This document shows positions 34,829-43,642 of a DNA stretch of 64,000 nt, one piece after another. Position 1 is the first letter of the stretch, and each line of letters begins with the position of its first letter. A model generated the notes under the pieces. That model saw nothing but the letters and a program-made list of their open reading frames with translations, made no database searches and was not told the origin of the DNA. Made by a program: the position numbers and the translations under genes. The DNA is from UBA7702 sp040776805 (lineage in GTDB: Bacteria > Bacillota > Dehalobacteriia > UBA7702), in contig JAXGZS010000001.1 in assembly GCA_040776805.1 (NCBI GenBank), positions 310,001 to 374,000 on the forward strand, given 5' to 3'.

Positions 34829-36721
34829 ATGACGAAAAAAAAGACTGAAACACAAGGCCAATATGAGGAGCGTCTCGAAGAAAAGATTTCTTCTTTGGAA
34901 GACCTTTTGAATGAGGTGTTCGGCCCGGATCAACTGGTGATCCGCAGTACAAAACTGGAGATTCTCGACCTTTTGGGCGCCGCTGATATGGAACAACGTT
35001 TGTCGGCCCTGGAAAAGATCGTGTATTACGACGCCGGCTTTGAAGGCAAAAAAGGCAATTTAGAACAGCGTATCGACAGGCTCACGGCGGAAGTCTGCGA
35101 GATGATTGCCCGCAGAAATGTTGAAGATCAGTTGGAAAAGATCATTGCCGATAAGATGCAGGAAAAGCAGGACGATTATTACAGGGACATCAAATTGCAG
35201 GTTTTGCGGGATCTCAGCGGTCCGGAAAATCCGGCGACCCTCAAGAAATTCGCTCATTTGGAAACCTTGAAAACCCGGCGTCTCACCGGCAACGCCCTGG
35301 AAAAGCTGCGTCCCTCCTCCTTGTCGGAAATCGTCGGCCAGGAAAAAGCCGTCAACGCTCTTTTGGGCAAATTGGCTTCGTCTTATCCCCAGCACGTGAT
35401 CGTATACGGCCCCCCCGGCGTCGGCAAAACCTCCGCCGCCCGCCTTGCCTTGGAAGAAGCGAAAAAAAGCGGTTCTTCCGCCTTTGGCAAGGACGCGCCC
35501 TTTATTGAAATCGACGGCGCAACGTTGCGTTGGGATCCCCGGGAAACCACGAATCCGCTTTTGGGTTCCGTTCACGATCCCATTTACCAGGGAGCCAGAA
35601 AGGATTTGGCGGATACGGGGATTCCCGAACCGAAACCGGGTCTGGTCACCGACGCCAACGGCGGCGTGCTTTTTATTGACGAGATCGGTGAAATGGATCC
35701 GATGCTTTTGAATAAACTCTTAAAGGTACTGGAAGATAAGAAGGTGGAATTTGAATCCTCTTATTACGATCCCAACGACGAAATGGTACCGAAATACATC
35801 AAAAATATCTTTGAGGAAGGCCTTCCCGCCGATTTCATTTTGATCGGCGCTACCACGAGGGATGCCGCGGAACTCAATTCCGCTCTGCGTTCCCGCTGCG
35901 GCGAAGTCTATTTCGAACCGCTTTCGCCCAAGGATATCGTCACCATCGTCGAAGAAGCCGTCTCCCGGCTGGGCTTGAAGTTGGAGAGCGCCGCGGCGGA
36001 ACTGATCGCCGCCTATACTGCCGACGGCAGAAAAGCCGTGAATATTTTAGCCGACGCCTACGGTCTGCTCACCTATCGCCAACGGGATTTAAAGCGGAAA
36101 CGCCGTGTCATCAAGAAGGATCTGGTGGAAGAGGTGCTGCGGAACGCTCGCCTCACGCCGTATCACCGGGATCTGGCCAAAAATACGGCGGAGGTCGGCA
36201 AAGTCTACGGCCTTGGTGTTTACGGTTTTCACGGTTCGGTTTTAGGCATTGAGGCGGTTTCCTTCAAAGCCCGGGGAAAAGGCAAGGGGACGGTGCGCTT
36301 CAACGATACCGCCGGTTCCATGGCGAAGGACTCGGTTTTTAACGCTTCTTCCATCTACCGGTTGCTGACCGGGGAAGATCTGAACGATTACGATATTCAC
36401 GTCAACGTGGTGGGCGGTGGCAATATCGACGGTCCCTCGGCGGGGCTGGCGATTTTTCTCGCCATCTACAGTAGCCTGAAAAATCTGCCGATTCCCCAGG
36501 ATCTCGCCGTTACCGGTGAAATCTCCATTCGCGGCCGCGTTTGCGCCGTGGGAGGGATTGCGGAAAAAATTTACGGCGCCCGCCAGGCAGGCATGAAAAA
36601 GATCATCCTGCCCAAAGAAAACCTGGCCGACGTACCTCAAGAGCAGCATGATATTGAGATCATCGCTTATGAAAAGGTTCAGGATGTGGTCGGAGAAATT
36701 TTTGGCGCGAATGGCCAATAA
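34829..36721 (+). CDS. lonC: LonC-type ATP-dependent protease
   Basis: 630 aa. Coiled-coil N-terminal part (about 10-150), AAA+ module with Walker A GPPGVGKTS (194-202) and Walker B LFIDEIGEM, then a Lon-type protease domain with Ser537 (NIDGPSAGLA) and Lys580 (GGIAEKI) as the catalytic dyad. The absence of the large Lon N-terminal substrate domain and the domain order match LonC. LonC between rplI and dnaB is known from anaerobic Bacillota. Full catalytic set present, so it should be active. Confidence 0.92.
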   Translation: MTKKKTETQGQYEERLEEKISSLEDLLNEVFGPDQLVIRSTKLEILDLLGAADMEQRLSALEKIVYYDAGFEGKKGNLEQRIDRLTAEVCEMIARRNVEDQLEKIIADKMQEKQDDYYRDIKLQVLRDLSGPENPATLKKFAHLETLKTRRLTGNALEKLRPSSLSEIVGQEKAVNALLGKLASSYPQHVIVYGPPGVGKTSAARLALEEAKKSGSSAFGKDAPFIEIDGATLRWDPRETTNPLLGSVHDPIYQGARKDLADTGIPEPKPGLVTDANGGVLFIDEIGEMDPMLLNKLLKVLEDKKVEFESSYYDPNDEMVPKYIKNIFEEGLPADFILIGATTRDAAELNSALRSRCGEVYFEPLSPKDIVTIVEEAVSRLGLKLESAAAELIAAYTADGRKAVNILADAYGLLTYRQRDLKRKRRVIKKDLVEEVLRNARLTPYHRDLAKNTAEVGKVYGLGVYGFHGSVLGIEAVSFKARGKGKGTVRFNDTAGSMAKDSVFNASSIYRLLTGEDLNDYDIHVNVVGGGNIDGPSAGLAIFLAIYSSLKNLPIPQDLAVTGEISIRGRVCAVGGIAEKIYGARQAGMKKIILPKENLADVPQEQHDIEIIAYEKVQDVVGEIFGANGQ

Positions 36722-36733
36722 AAGAAATTTAAA

Positions 36734-36762
36734 TTGATTTCTCTGATATTAAGAGATAGAAT
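36734..36762 (+). promoter_or_regulatory. Predicted dnaB promoter
   Basis: TTGATT (36734-36739), a 17-nt spacer, and TAGAAT (36757-36762), close before dnaB. Confidence 0.6.
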
Positions 36763-36795
36763 ATTATTATAAACTGACTGATGGGGGTTGTTTTT

Positions 36796-38166
36796 GTGGA
36801 TCAGCAAGAACTTGTCGTCGGCATGGGGTTGCCCCAAAGCGAGGCGGCGGAAATGGCGGTGCTCGGTTCCATTCTTTTAGAACCGGGTCTCCTCCACGAA
36901 GTCTCGCAGGTAATCAAAGTCGGCGATTTTTACAGGGACAGTCATAAAAAAATATACGCGGCCATGGTTTCCCTGCATGAAGGGGACAAGGATATCGATA
37001 TCGTCACCTTGAGCAATGTTCTGAAGATCGAGGGTATCCTCGACGCCGTCGGCGGCACCTCCTATCTGACGGAGCTTTACGACGCCGTGCCGACCGCGGC
37101 CAATGCCGTAACCTATGCTCATATCGTGAAAGATAAGTCTGCGAAGCGCCAGCTCATTGCCATGTCCCAACGGATTTCTCAGGAAGCCCAGGTGGAAGAG
37201 AAAGCCGCGGCGCTGCTTCTGGATGAGGCGGAAGCAGAAGTCTACCGACTGAAGCAGCAGACGGCGCCCACTTCCTTAAAGCAGGCGGGGGAATTTGTCG
37301 CCGAGGCTTATGACAGGATCGGCAAAGAAGAAAAAGGGGTTCCCACCTTTATCGAACTGGACAAGCTCATCGGCGGTCTCAAAAAAGGGGAGATGATCAT
37401 CGTCGCCGCCCGCCCCGGTATGGGCAAAACGACGATCTGCCTGAATATCGCCGAACGGGCCGCCACAATCCACGAAGCCACGGTGGCCTTCTTCACCTTG
37501 GAAATGACGGCGGTGCAGGTGGCTTCCAGGATGCTTTTTGCCAGAGCCAGAGTTAATCAAGAGGAAGCCAAAAGCAGCAAGGGGATTTCCGACGGGGATT
37601 TTGCCAAACTGGCCGCGGCCATGGAAGAAATCAGCCGCTCCAATCTGTATATTGACGACACCTCGATGATCGCCGTGGCGGAACTCCGCAGTAAGCTGCG
37701 GAAACTGAAGCGGGAAAAAGGCCTTGACCTCGTGGTCGTCGACTACATCGGTTTGATGCAAGCCTCCTCCCTGCAGCAGATGGAAAGCCGCCAACAGCAG
37801 ATTTCCGAAATTTCCCGGCAATTAAAGGGCTTGGCCAAGGAACTGGAAATACCGGTGGTGGTGATTTCTCAGTTAAACCGTGCTTCCGTTAAAAATGAGG
37901 GCAGAATCAAGGAACCGGATCTTTCCCATCTGCGGGAATCCGGCGCTTTGGAGCAAGATGCCGATATCGTCATTTTCATCCACCGGCCCCACTATTACGA
38001 TGAAACCGAAGACAAGCGCTTGGCCAAAGCCATCGTCGCCAAAAACAGAACCGGCGCCGTGGGCACGGCTCAGCTGGGCTTTTTAAGAGAATATTCCCTC
38101 TTTTGCGATATGGATTTCCATCATGAAGAAGAAAACAGGCCCCCCGGCGAAGCCCCCCAGGATTGA
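36796..38166 (+). CDS. dnaB: Replicative DNA helicase DnaB
   Basis: 456 aa. Hexameric helicase that opens the fork ahead of the replisome. N-terminal DnaG-interacting domain (LPQSEAAEMAVLGSILLEP), then a RecA-like domain with Walker A ARPGMGKT, Walker B VVVDYIGLM and ELRSKLRKLKREKGL in between. QLNRASVKNEGRIKEPDLS and LRESGALEQDADIV are typical. An ATG at 36781 is in frame but has no ribosome site; the GTG at 36796 is preceded by GGGGG at 8 nt and gives the usual short N-terminus. Confidence 0.95.
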   Translation: MDQQELVVGMGLPQSEAAEMAVLGSILLEPGLLHEVSQVIKVGDFYRDSHKKIYAAMVSLHEGDKDIDIVTLSNVLKIEGILDAVGGTSYLTELYDAVPTAANAVTYAHIVKDKSAKRQLIAMSQRISQEAQVEEKAAALLLDEAEAEVYRLKQQTAPTSLKQAGEFVAEAYDRIGKEEKGVPTFIELDKLIGGLKKGEMIIVAARPGMGKTTICLNIAERAATIHEATVAFFTLEMTAVQVASRMLFARARVNQEEAKSSKGISDGDFAKLAAAMEEISRSNLYIDDTSMIAVAELRSKLRKLKREKGLDLVVVDYIGLMQASSLQQMESRQQQISEISRQLKGLAKELEIPVVVISQLNRASVKNEGRIKEPDLSHLRESGALEQDADIVIFIHRPHYYDETEDKRLAKAIVAKNRTGAVGTAQLGFLREYSLFCDMDFHHEEENRPPGEAPQD

Positions 38167-38230
38167 GTGCGGCAGCGAAAAGTCGGCAGGGTATCGCCTG
38201 TTTTCGTCTTTTATACAAAGGAGAAAAACA

Positions 38231-39709
38231 ATGAAAAAGAAGTTACCGCTACCGTTTTTTGTTGCTCTTTTCTTGGTGTTCTGCTTCTCCGGCAACGTCA
38301 AGGCAGCTGTTTTTCAAGACGTCGCCGCCGGCTCCTGGTACGCTCCGGCGGTGAATTACTGTTATGAACAGGGTTATATGGAAGGCATGACGGCGACGAC
38401 CTTTGGGCCGGAGGTCGCCATGTCCCGGGCCATGCTCATGACGGTGTTATACCGGGACGCCGGTTCTCCCGCGGTCAGCGCTGAAAATCCCTTTGCCGAC
38501 GTGGCGGCGGACACCTGGTATACCGACGCCGTGCTTTGGGGCGTCGAAGAGGGCATTGCCGCCGGTTATGAAGACGGTTCTTTTCGCCCCGGCAGCAATG
38601 TTTCGCGCCAAGAACTGATGGTCTTTTTCTATCGTTTTCTCTCCGCTCAGGGGAAAGTGCCGGAAGGCGATGGCGAGGCGGCGCTTTACCGCTCCTTTGA
38701 CGATGTATCCGACGTTGGCGCCTGGGCGGCAAAAGCCGGGATTTTCTGCACTTCCTGGGGTTTGATCAACGGCAGCGACGGCAATTTGCTGCCCCGGGAT
38801 TCTTCGACGAGAGCCCAGATCGCCATGGTTTTGCGGCGGCTTGACAGCTACTTAGCAGGGGACACCTATCAGATCACCGCCACGGCGGGGGATCACGGTA
38901 AGATTTTGCCGTCGGGAACAGCCACCCTTGTGGACGGCGCTGCCGTCACCTACCGCTTTCTCCCGGACAGCGGTTATATGGTCCAGGAGGTCAAAGTGGA
39001 CGGCGTTTCCCTGGGGTACGCGGTGCGGCGGTCGGTGGCGATAAACGGGGCGAATCATACCGTTTCGGTGACCTTCAAAAAGAAATCTGGCAATCCCGAC
39101 AGCGGTTACGCTCAGTTGGTAAACCGTTCTTATCCCATTGCAAACGCCGCTTCTTATGTGCCAAACGATCTTACGGCGGTGAGCTACGTTTATCCGAGTA
39201 AGGGGAACCAGTCAATGCGGTCCGCCGCCGCGGCGGACATGAATCGGATGATTGCCGATTTCAAAAAGGCCTATCCCGGCTATGCCATCTATACCCAGAG
39301 CGGCTACCGTTCCTATGCAATCCAGCAATACCTCTATCAGAATCAGATCTCCAAACAGGGGGGTAACATCTATAAAGCCGGTACCGTCTCGGCGGTTCCC
39401 GGCACCAGCGAACATCAGTTGGGCCTTGCCATGGACATCACCACCGACGGTACCCTGCTCCAATCCTTTGGCAGCACCACCCAGGGTAAATGGTTCGCCG
39501 CCCATTGCCACGAATACGGCTATATTCTGCGCTATCCCGCCGATAAACAGCTTGTTACCGGCATTATCTACGAGCCGTGGCATTTTCGCTATGTCGGCGT
39601 GGAGGTCGCCGCGGAAATGAAACAGCTAAACGTGACCACCCTGGAGGAATATTACGGCCTCTATCTCAACAGCGCCGATCTAAATCCCTATCTGCCTTAT
39701 TTGAAGTGA
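38231..39709 (+). CDS. SLH-anchored VanY-type D,D-carboxypeptidase
   Basis: 492 aa. Signal peptide about 1-26, three SLH domains (about 28-200), a beta domain of the InlB-B/bacterial repeat kind (YQITATAGDHGKILPSG to VSVTFKK, about 215-280), and a C-terminal M15B domain. Zinc ligands are seen in SEHQLGLAMD (His and Asp) and EPWHFRYVG (His). It should remove D-Ala from peptidoglycan while held at the surface through SLH binding. AAAGGAG precedes the ATG; the frame upstream overlaps dnaB. Confidence 0.9.
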   Translation: MKKKLPLPFFVALFLVFCFSGNVKAAVFQDVAAGSWYAPAVNYCYEQGYMEGMTATTFGPEVAMSRAMLMTVLYRDAGSPAVSAENPFADVAADTWYTDAVLWGVEEGIAAGYEDGSFRPGSNVSRQELMVFFYRFLSAQGKVPEGDGEAALYRSFDDVSDVGAWAAKAGIFCTSWGLINGSDGNLLPRDSSTRAQIAMVLRRLDSYLAGDTYQITATAGDHGKILPSGTATLVDGAAVTYRFLPDSGYMVQEVKVDGVSLGYAVRRSVAINGANHTVSVTFKKKSGNPDSGYAQLVNRSYPIANAASYVPNDLTAVSYVYPSKGNQSMRSAAAADMNRMIADFKKAYPGYAIYTQSGYRSYAIQQYLYQNQISKQGGNIYKAGTVSAVPGTSEHQLGLAMDITTDGTLLQSFGSTTQGKWFAAHCHEYGYILRYPADKQLVTGIIYEPWHFRYVGVEVAAEMKQLNVTTLEEYYGLYLNSADLNPYLPYLK

Positions 39710-39745
39710 GGCGCATATATTTTCTGATCTGTTCGCATAAAGTTA

Positions 39746-39774
39746 TTGCTTTTTCTACATAATGATGCTACAAT
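39746..39774 (+). promoter_or_regulatory. Predicted ilvC promoter
   Basis: TTGCTT (39746-39751), a 17-nt spacer, and TACAAT (39769-39774). The leader is about 50 nt and shows no T-box or attenuator. Confidence 0.55.
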
Positions 39775-39828
39775 TATTGACTAAATAGATAAACAATATT
39801 AACTTGGAATCAATAGGAGGAATGAAAC

Positions 39829-40836
39829 ATGGCAAAAATGTATTACGACAGTGACGCCGACTTATCCTTTTTGAAAGGCAGAAAAATCGGTGTGATCGGA
39901 TATGGTTCTCAGGGACACGCCCAGTCCCAGAACTTGAAAGAGAGCGGTCTCGACGTGATCGTCGCCGACCTTCCCGGCAGCGCCAATTGGAAAAAGGCGG
40001 AAGCTGACGGCATGACCGTTATGACCACGGAAGAATTGGTCAAAAAGGCCGACGTCATTCAAATTGTCGCCCCCGATGAATTGCAAGCAAAGATTTACAG
40101 AGATACCGTCAAAGCGGAAATGAGCGAAGGGAAAGTCCTCGTCTTTTCCCATGGTTTCAATATCCATTTCGGTCAAATCGTTCCTCCCAAAGACGTTGAT
40201 GTGATCATGATCGCCCCCAAAGGCCCCGGGCATCTTGTTCGCCGCACTTATACGGAAGGCAGCGGCGTTCCCGCTCTCATCGCTGTGGAGCAGGATTACT
40301 CCGGGAAAGCCAAAGACATCGCCTTGGCCTGGGCCAAAGGGATTGGCGGCGCAAGAGCCGGAGTCATTGAAACCACCTTCCGGGAAGAAACCGAAACCGA
40401 CCTCTTCGGCGAACAAAACGTCCTTTGCGGTGGTTTGAGCCATCTCTTGATCGCCGGTTTTGAAACCCTGGTGGAAGCCGGTTATCAGCCGGAAATCGCC
40501 TATTTCGAATGTGTTCATGAACTGAAGCTGATCATCGACTTGATCTATGAAGGCGGCCTTTCCACCATGCGCTATTCCGTCAGCGATACGGCGGAATGGG
40601 GCGACCTCCACGTGGGGCCCACCATTGTCACGGAAGAAACGAAAAAAGCCATGAAACAAAACCTGAAGAACATCCAGGAGGGTACCTTTGCCTCCGAATG
40701 GATCAAAGAAAATCTCGCGGGCCGTCCTCGCTTCAATGCCTTGGAACGCTTGGGCGAAGAACATCAGGTGGAAATCGTCGGCAAACAGCTCCGCTCCATG
40801 ATGCCTTTTATCAAAACCACCGTCAAAAAAGACTAA
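39829..40836 (+). CDS. ilvC: Ketol-acid reductoisomerase (class I)
   Basis: 335 aa. Converts acetolactate or acetohydroxybutyrate to the dihydroxy acid for valine, leucine and isoleucine. N-terminal Rossmann domain with GYGSQGHAQSQNLKESG; metal-binding residues in ETETDLFGEQ and the C-terminal knotted domain (FECVHELKLIIDLIYEGG). The loop that contacts the NADPH 2'-phosphate, normally GLRxGS, reads ADLPGSANW and lacks the Arg. No other ilv or leu genes are nearby, so it is a single-gene unit. GGAGG precedes the ATG at 9 nt. Confidence 0.96.
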   Translation: MAKMYYDSDADLSFLKGRKIGVIGYGSQGHAQSQNLKESGLDVIVADLPGSANWKKAEADGMTVMTTEELVKKADVIQIVAPDELQAKIYRDTVKAEMSEGKVLVFSHGFNIHFGQIVPPKDVDVIMIAPKGPGHLVRRTYTEGSGVPALIAVEQDYSGKAKDIALAWAKGIGGARAGVIETTFREETETDLFGEQNVLCGGLSHLLIAGFETLVEAGYQPEIAYFECVHELKLIIDLIYEGGLSTMRYSVSDTAEWGDLHVGPTIVTEETKKAMKQNLKNIQEGTFASEWIKENLAGRPRFNALERLGEEHQVEIVGKQLRSMMPFIKTTVKKD

Positions 40837-40847
40837 ATGCTTTTATT

Positions 40848-40887
40848 AAATCCTGCCCGGCGCAAAAACCCTGCTGGCGCAGGATTT
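40848..40887 (+). terminator. Terminator after ilvC
   Basis: AAATCCTGC / GCAGGATTT stem with a long loop, ending in TTTTC, 12 nt after the ilvC stop. Confidence 0.65.
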
Positions 40888-40954
40888 TCTCCATTTGACA
40901 AACAAAGCCGGTTATCATATAATTAATCCAAGCAAAGGAAAGGAGGTGCTGTAA

Positions 40955-41458
40955 GTGAGATTTAGCAAATACTCCTTCAGTCCTGCCGCCAAGAAATTGT
41001 TCCGAGATCAGGTTCCTGTCATCAGTAAAAAAGAGGCAGAGATGAGAGAAAACATGATGATGCTCGGCGGCATTGCCATCGGTTTGGGCATCGGCGTTGT
41101 TGTCGGCGCGGCTGTAACCGCCTTGACCGTTCCTCAATCCGGAGCGGAAACGAGGCAGGACATCAGAGATAAAAAGGATTTTGCCATCAGCGGCGTCAAA
41201 GAAACCTCCGCGAAAGTAGCGGAAAAAGTGAAAGGGGCTCCTTGCTGCGGCATTGTCGGTAAAGTCAAGGAAAGGATCAAAGGCGGCGATAAAGAGGACG
41301 TTGTGGTGGAATATACCATCCACTATGACGACGACGAGACGACCATTGAAAAAAGCGTAGAGGAAAGCACCGGAGAAGACACCGAGAAAAACGCGGAATT
41401 CCGCGGCTGCTGTGAAGACGAAAGTACTTCCGCCGCGGAGGATAAAACAAAAGAATAA
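40955..41458 (+). CDS. YtxH-like membrane-anchored protein
   Basis: 167 aa. Starts with GTG at 40955, after AAAGGAGGTG. A basic N-terminus is followed by a Gly-rich membrane segment (MMLGGIAIGLGIGVVVGAAV, about 35-55), PQSGAETRQDIRDK and a helical charged region, as in YtxH-domain proteins, often stress-related. The C-terminal third is acidic and holds two Cys pairs (PCCG and GCCED). The role is unknown. Monocistronic. Confidence 0.75.
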   Translation: MRFSKYSFSPAAKKLFRDQVPVISKKEAEMRENMMMLGGIAIGLGIGVVVGAAVTALTVPQSGAETRQDIRDKKDFAISGVKETSAKVAEKVKGAPCCGIVGKVKERIKGGDKEDVVVEYTIHYDDDETTIEKSVEESTGEDTEKNAEFRGCCEDESTSAAEDKTKE

Positions 41459-41769
41459 AATGATTTTATGATAACGAAGAACCTCCCGTTAAAAGGCGGG
41501 GTTCCAAGGGAATGACTTCCCTTGAAAAATGCGGCATAGCCGGTAGAAATACCCGCTATGCCGCATTTACTTTATAGTGGTTTCGGCAGTGGCGTGGCGA
41601 GGACGCTGCATCCGCCCCGGCCAAGGGCGGCCCGGACTTTGCGGGGAAGCTTGTTCCCTAATTATGTGCCGGTTTTCCACCAAAGAAGGGAAGAATAGCC
41701 ATGGATTTTACATATCGATTCTCTATGATGAAACCATAATTAGTTTTCTTTTCGGGGAGGTTTGCCGCA
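41459..41769. other. Gene-free spacer before the MacAB-like operon
   Basis: 311 nt. It holds a short imperfect hairpin (GAAC...GTTC around 41480), the strong hairpin at 41527-41568, and a G+C-rich stretch around 41590-41660 containing CCGCCC...GGGCGG pairing. The ribosome-binding site GGGGAGG lies just before the TTG start of the next gene. No open frame is convincing. Confidence 0.5.
41527..41568 (+). terminator. Strong hairpin after the YtxH-like gene
   Basis: 14-bp perfect stem AAATGCGGCATAGC with its complement, extended inside by GGTA/TACC around a GAAA loop. Likely terminator of the YtxH-like gene, although the T run after it is short. Confidence 0.7.
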
Positions 41770-42954
41770 TTGAAATTTGTTAATAGGAAAAAAAGTGACG
41801 TTCTCTTGGATGACGGAATAGAAGCCAAGGAAGCAGGCCGCGAAGGGCTCGCTTTTTTTGAGGATGATGGTGGCAAGGCCGGGGATACTTCCTCAAAAAG
41901 CGAAAAGATCCTTTTCGCGGCGGAGGGCGTTGCCTCAACGGGGGCGACGGCGTCTAAAACAAGGAAGCGGCGGTTTGATGTTGGGCAGCGATTCCGAAAG
42001 AACCCCAAACGCTTCCTTTTTTACGGCGCCGCGGCTCTCGTTTTTATGTTGGCCGCCGCCACGGCGGCGTTGCTTTACCTTCATAACGATACGGAAGCCG
42101 CGGTCACCTATGAAACCGTCACCGTCACGACGACGACCATTGACAAAACTTTGACCGCCGCCGGAGAAATCACCTACGGTGATACGGAAACCGTATCTTT
42201 CAGCACCTCAAAAACGTTTCAAGCCACCTGTGTAGAAAGAAACGACGCTGTGGCGGCAGGACAGAAATTAGCGAAATACAGCAACGGTACTTATCTGACT
42301 GCCGATTGCAACGGCGTGATTGCCGAAATCAACGCGCCGGAAACCGGTACGACAGCGACGAGCAGCCACTATATTACCATTTATCCCACCGATGAGGTTA
42401 TCCTCGATATTACGGTTCCCCAGGACGAAATCAACTTGGTCGCCAAAGGCAACGAGGTGGAAATCGTCGTCAACGCCGCTACGAATACGGTTTATGAGGG
42501 TATGATTACGCGTCTCAGCGGCGCTGCAAGCGGCTCTTTAAGCAGCGATGCCGCCGCTGAAACCACGGAAAACAGTGCCGCCGATGGCGAAGCGGCTGCT
42601 TCCGCTGAGGGCGGCGCCGGTACTTCGGGAGAGGGCAGCGGCAGTACGGGTACGTCTACGGACAGCGGCGGTACCGCATATTTTGAGGTCGTTATCGGCG
42701 TGGCCAACGACGGGAATTTGAAACTCGGCATGAGCGCCAACTGTACGATTATGCTGGAATCCAAAGAGGACGTCATCGCCGTCCCCGTGGAGGCCGTCTA
42801 TTTTAACGCTGCCGACCGTTACGTTTACCTTGTGGGCGAAGACGGCAGCGTTACCAAACAGACCGTGGAAACCGGCATCAGCGACGCTCATTACGTAGAA
42901 ATCACTGCGGGACTTTCCGGAGATGAGACGGTGCGCGTGGAAAAGATCGGCTAA
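41770..42954 (+). CDS. Periplasmic-type adaptor (MacA/HlyD-like) of the ABC export operon, first copy
   Basis: 394 aa, TTG start with GGGGAGG upstream. A long charged cytoplasmic N-terminus (about 1-75) precedes one transmembrane helix (FLFYGAAALVFMLAAATAAL, about 78-98). Outside are the barrel-sandwich and beta-barrel segments of membrane-fusion proteins: YETVTVTTTTIDKTLTAAGE, the CNGVIAEINAPETG lipoyl-like turn, ITIYPTDEVILDITVPQDEI, and the C-terminal VIAVPVEAVYFN ... VETGISDAHYVEI. A Gly/Ser/Ala-rich insertion (about 255-300) interrupts the barrel region. It is followed 10 nt later by the MacB-type ATPase. Confidence 0.88.
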   Translation: MKFVNRKKSDVLLDDGIEAKEAGREGLAFFEDDGGKAGDTSSKSEKILFAAEGVASTGATASKTRKRRFDVGQRFRKNPKRFLFYGAAALVFMLAAATAALLYLHNDTEAAVTYETVTVTTTTIDKTLTAAGEITYGDTETVSFSTSKTFQATCVERNDAVAAGQKLAKYSNGTYLTADCNGVIAEINAPETGTTATSSHYITIYPTDEVILDITVPQDEINLVAKGNEVEIVVNAATNTVYEGMITRLSGAASGSLSSDAAAETTENSAADGEAAASAEGGAGTSGEGSGSTGTSTDSGGTAYFEVVIGVANDGNLKLGMSANCTIMLESKEDVIAVPVEAVYFNAADRYVYLVGEDGSVTKQTVETGISDAHYVEITAGLSGDETVRVEKIG

Positions 42955-42964
42955 GGAGAAAAAG

Positions 42965-43642
42965 ATGATCGCAATGACTGATTTGAGTAAAACTTATCAA
43001 ATGGGGGACGAGACAATTTGTGCCGTGGATCATATCGATTTTCAGGTAAAAGAAGGGGAGTTCGTTTCCATCGTCGGCCCCAGCGGTTCCGGGAAATCGA
43101 CGCTTATGAATATCATCGGTCTGCTGGATACGGCGGACAGCGGTACTTATTTGCTGTCGGGAAAAGATGTGACCCAGCTTTCCGACAATGAGCAGGCGAC
43201 GATCCGCAATGAAAAAATCGGCTTTGTGTTTCAGAGTTTTAATCTTTTGCCCAAGATGAGCGCCCTTGAAAACGTTATGGTGCCTTTGCTTTATAAAGGA
43301 ATGAGTGAAAAAGAGGCCAAGATCACGGCCTTGGACTTCCTGGCAAAAATGAAACTTTCCGACCGTTATAAGCATTTATCCTGCCAACTCTCCGGCGGTC
43401 AACAGCAGCGCGTGGCCATTGCCAGGGCGCTTGCTTGCAGCCCCGATATTATCCTCGCCGATGAACCCACCGGCGCTCTTGATTCCAAAACCGGCGCGGA
43501 AATTATGGAGCTTCTTGGGATGTTGAACGATAAGGGACAGACGATTCTCTTGATTACCCATGATTTAGCGATTGCTTCCAGAGCGAAACGGGTGGCGACC
43601 ATTACCGATGGAAGACTGACGGATACAGGGGGCGCGCAATGA
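42965..43642 (+). CDS. MacB-type ABC transporter ATP-binding protein
   Basis: 225 aa. Walker A GPSGSGKST, Q-loop FVFQSFNLLPKMSALENV, signature LSGGQQQR, Walker B IILADEPTGALD and H-loop ITHDLA: the LolD/MacB subfamily. AAGGAG precedes the ATG at 42965; the open frame upstream overlaps the adaptor. It ends in an ATGA overlap with the permease. Confidence 0.94.
   Translation: MIAMTDLSKTYQMGDETICAVDHIDFQVKEGEFVSIVGPSGSGKSTLMNIIGLLDTADSGTYLLSGKDVTQLSDNEQATIRNEKIGFVFQSFNLLPKMSALENVMVPLLYKGMSEKEAKITALDFLAKMKLSDRYKHLSCQLSGGQQQRVAIARALACSPDIILADEPTGALDSKTGAEIMELLGMLNDKGQTILLITHDLAIASRAKRVATITDGRLTDTGGAQ

Noticed and set aside
39862..40764. 300-codon minus-strand open frame opposite ilvC
   Set aside because: ilvC is firmly identified on the plus strand; the antisense frame is Phe/Gly/His-rich without motifs.
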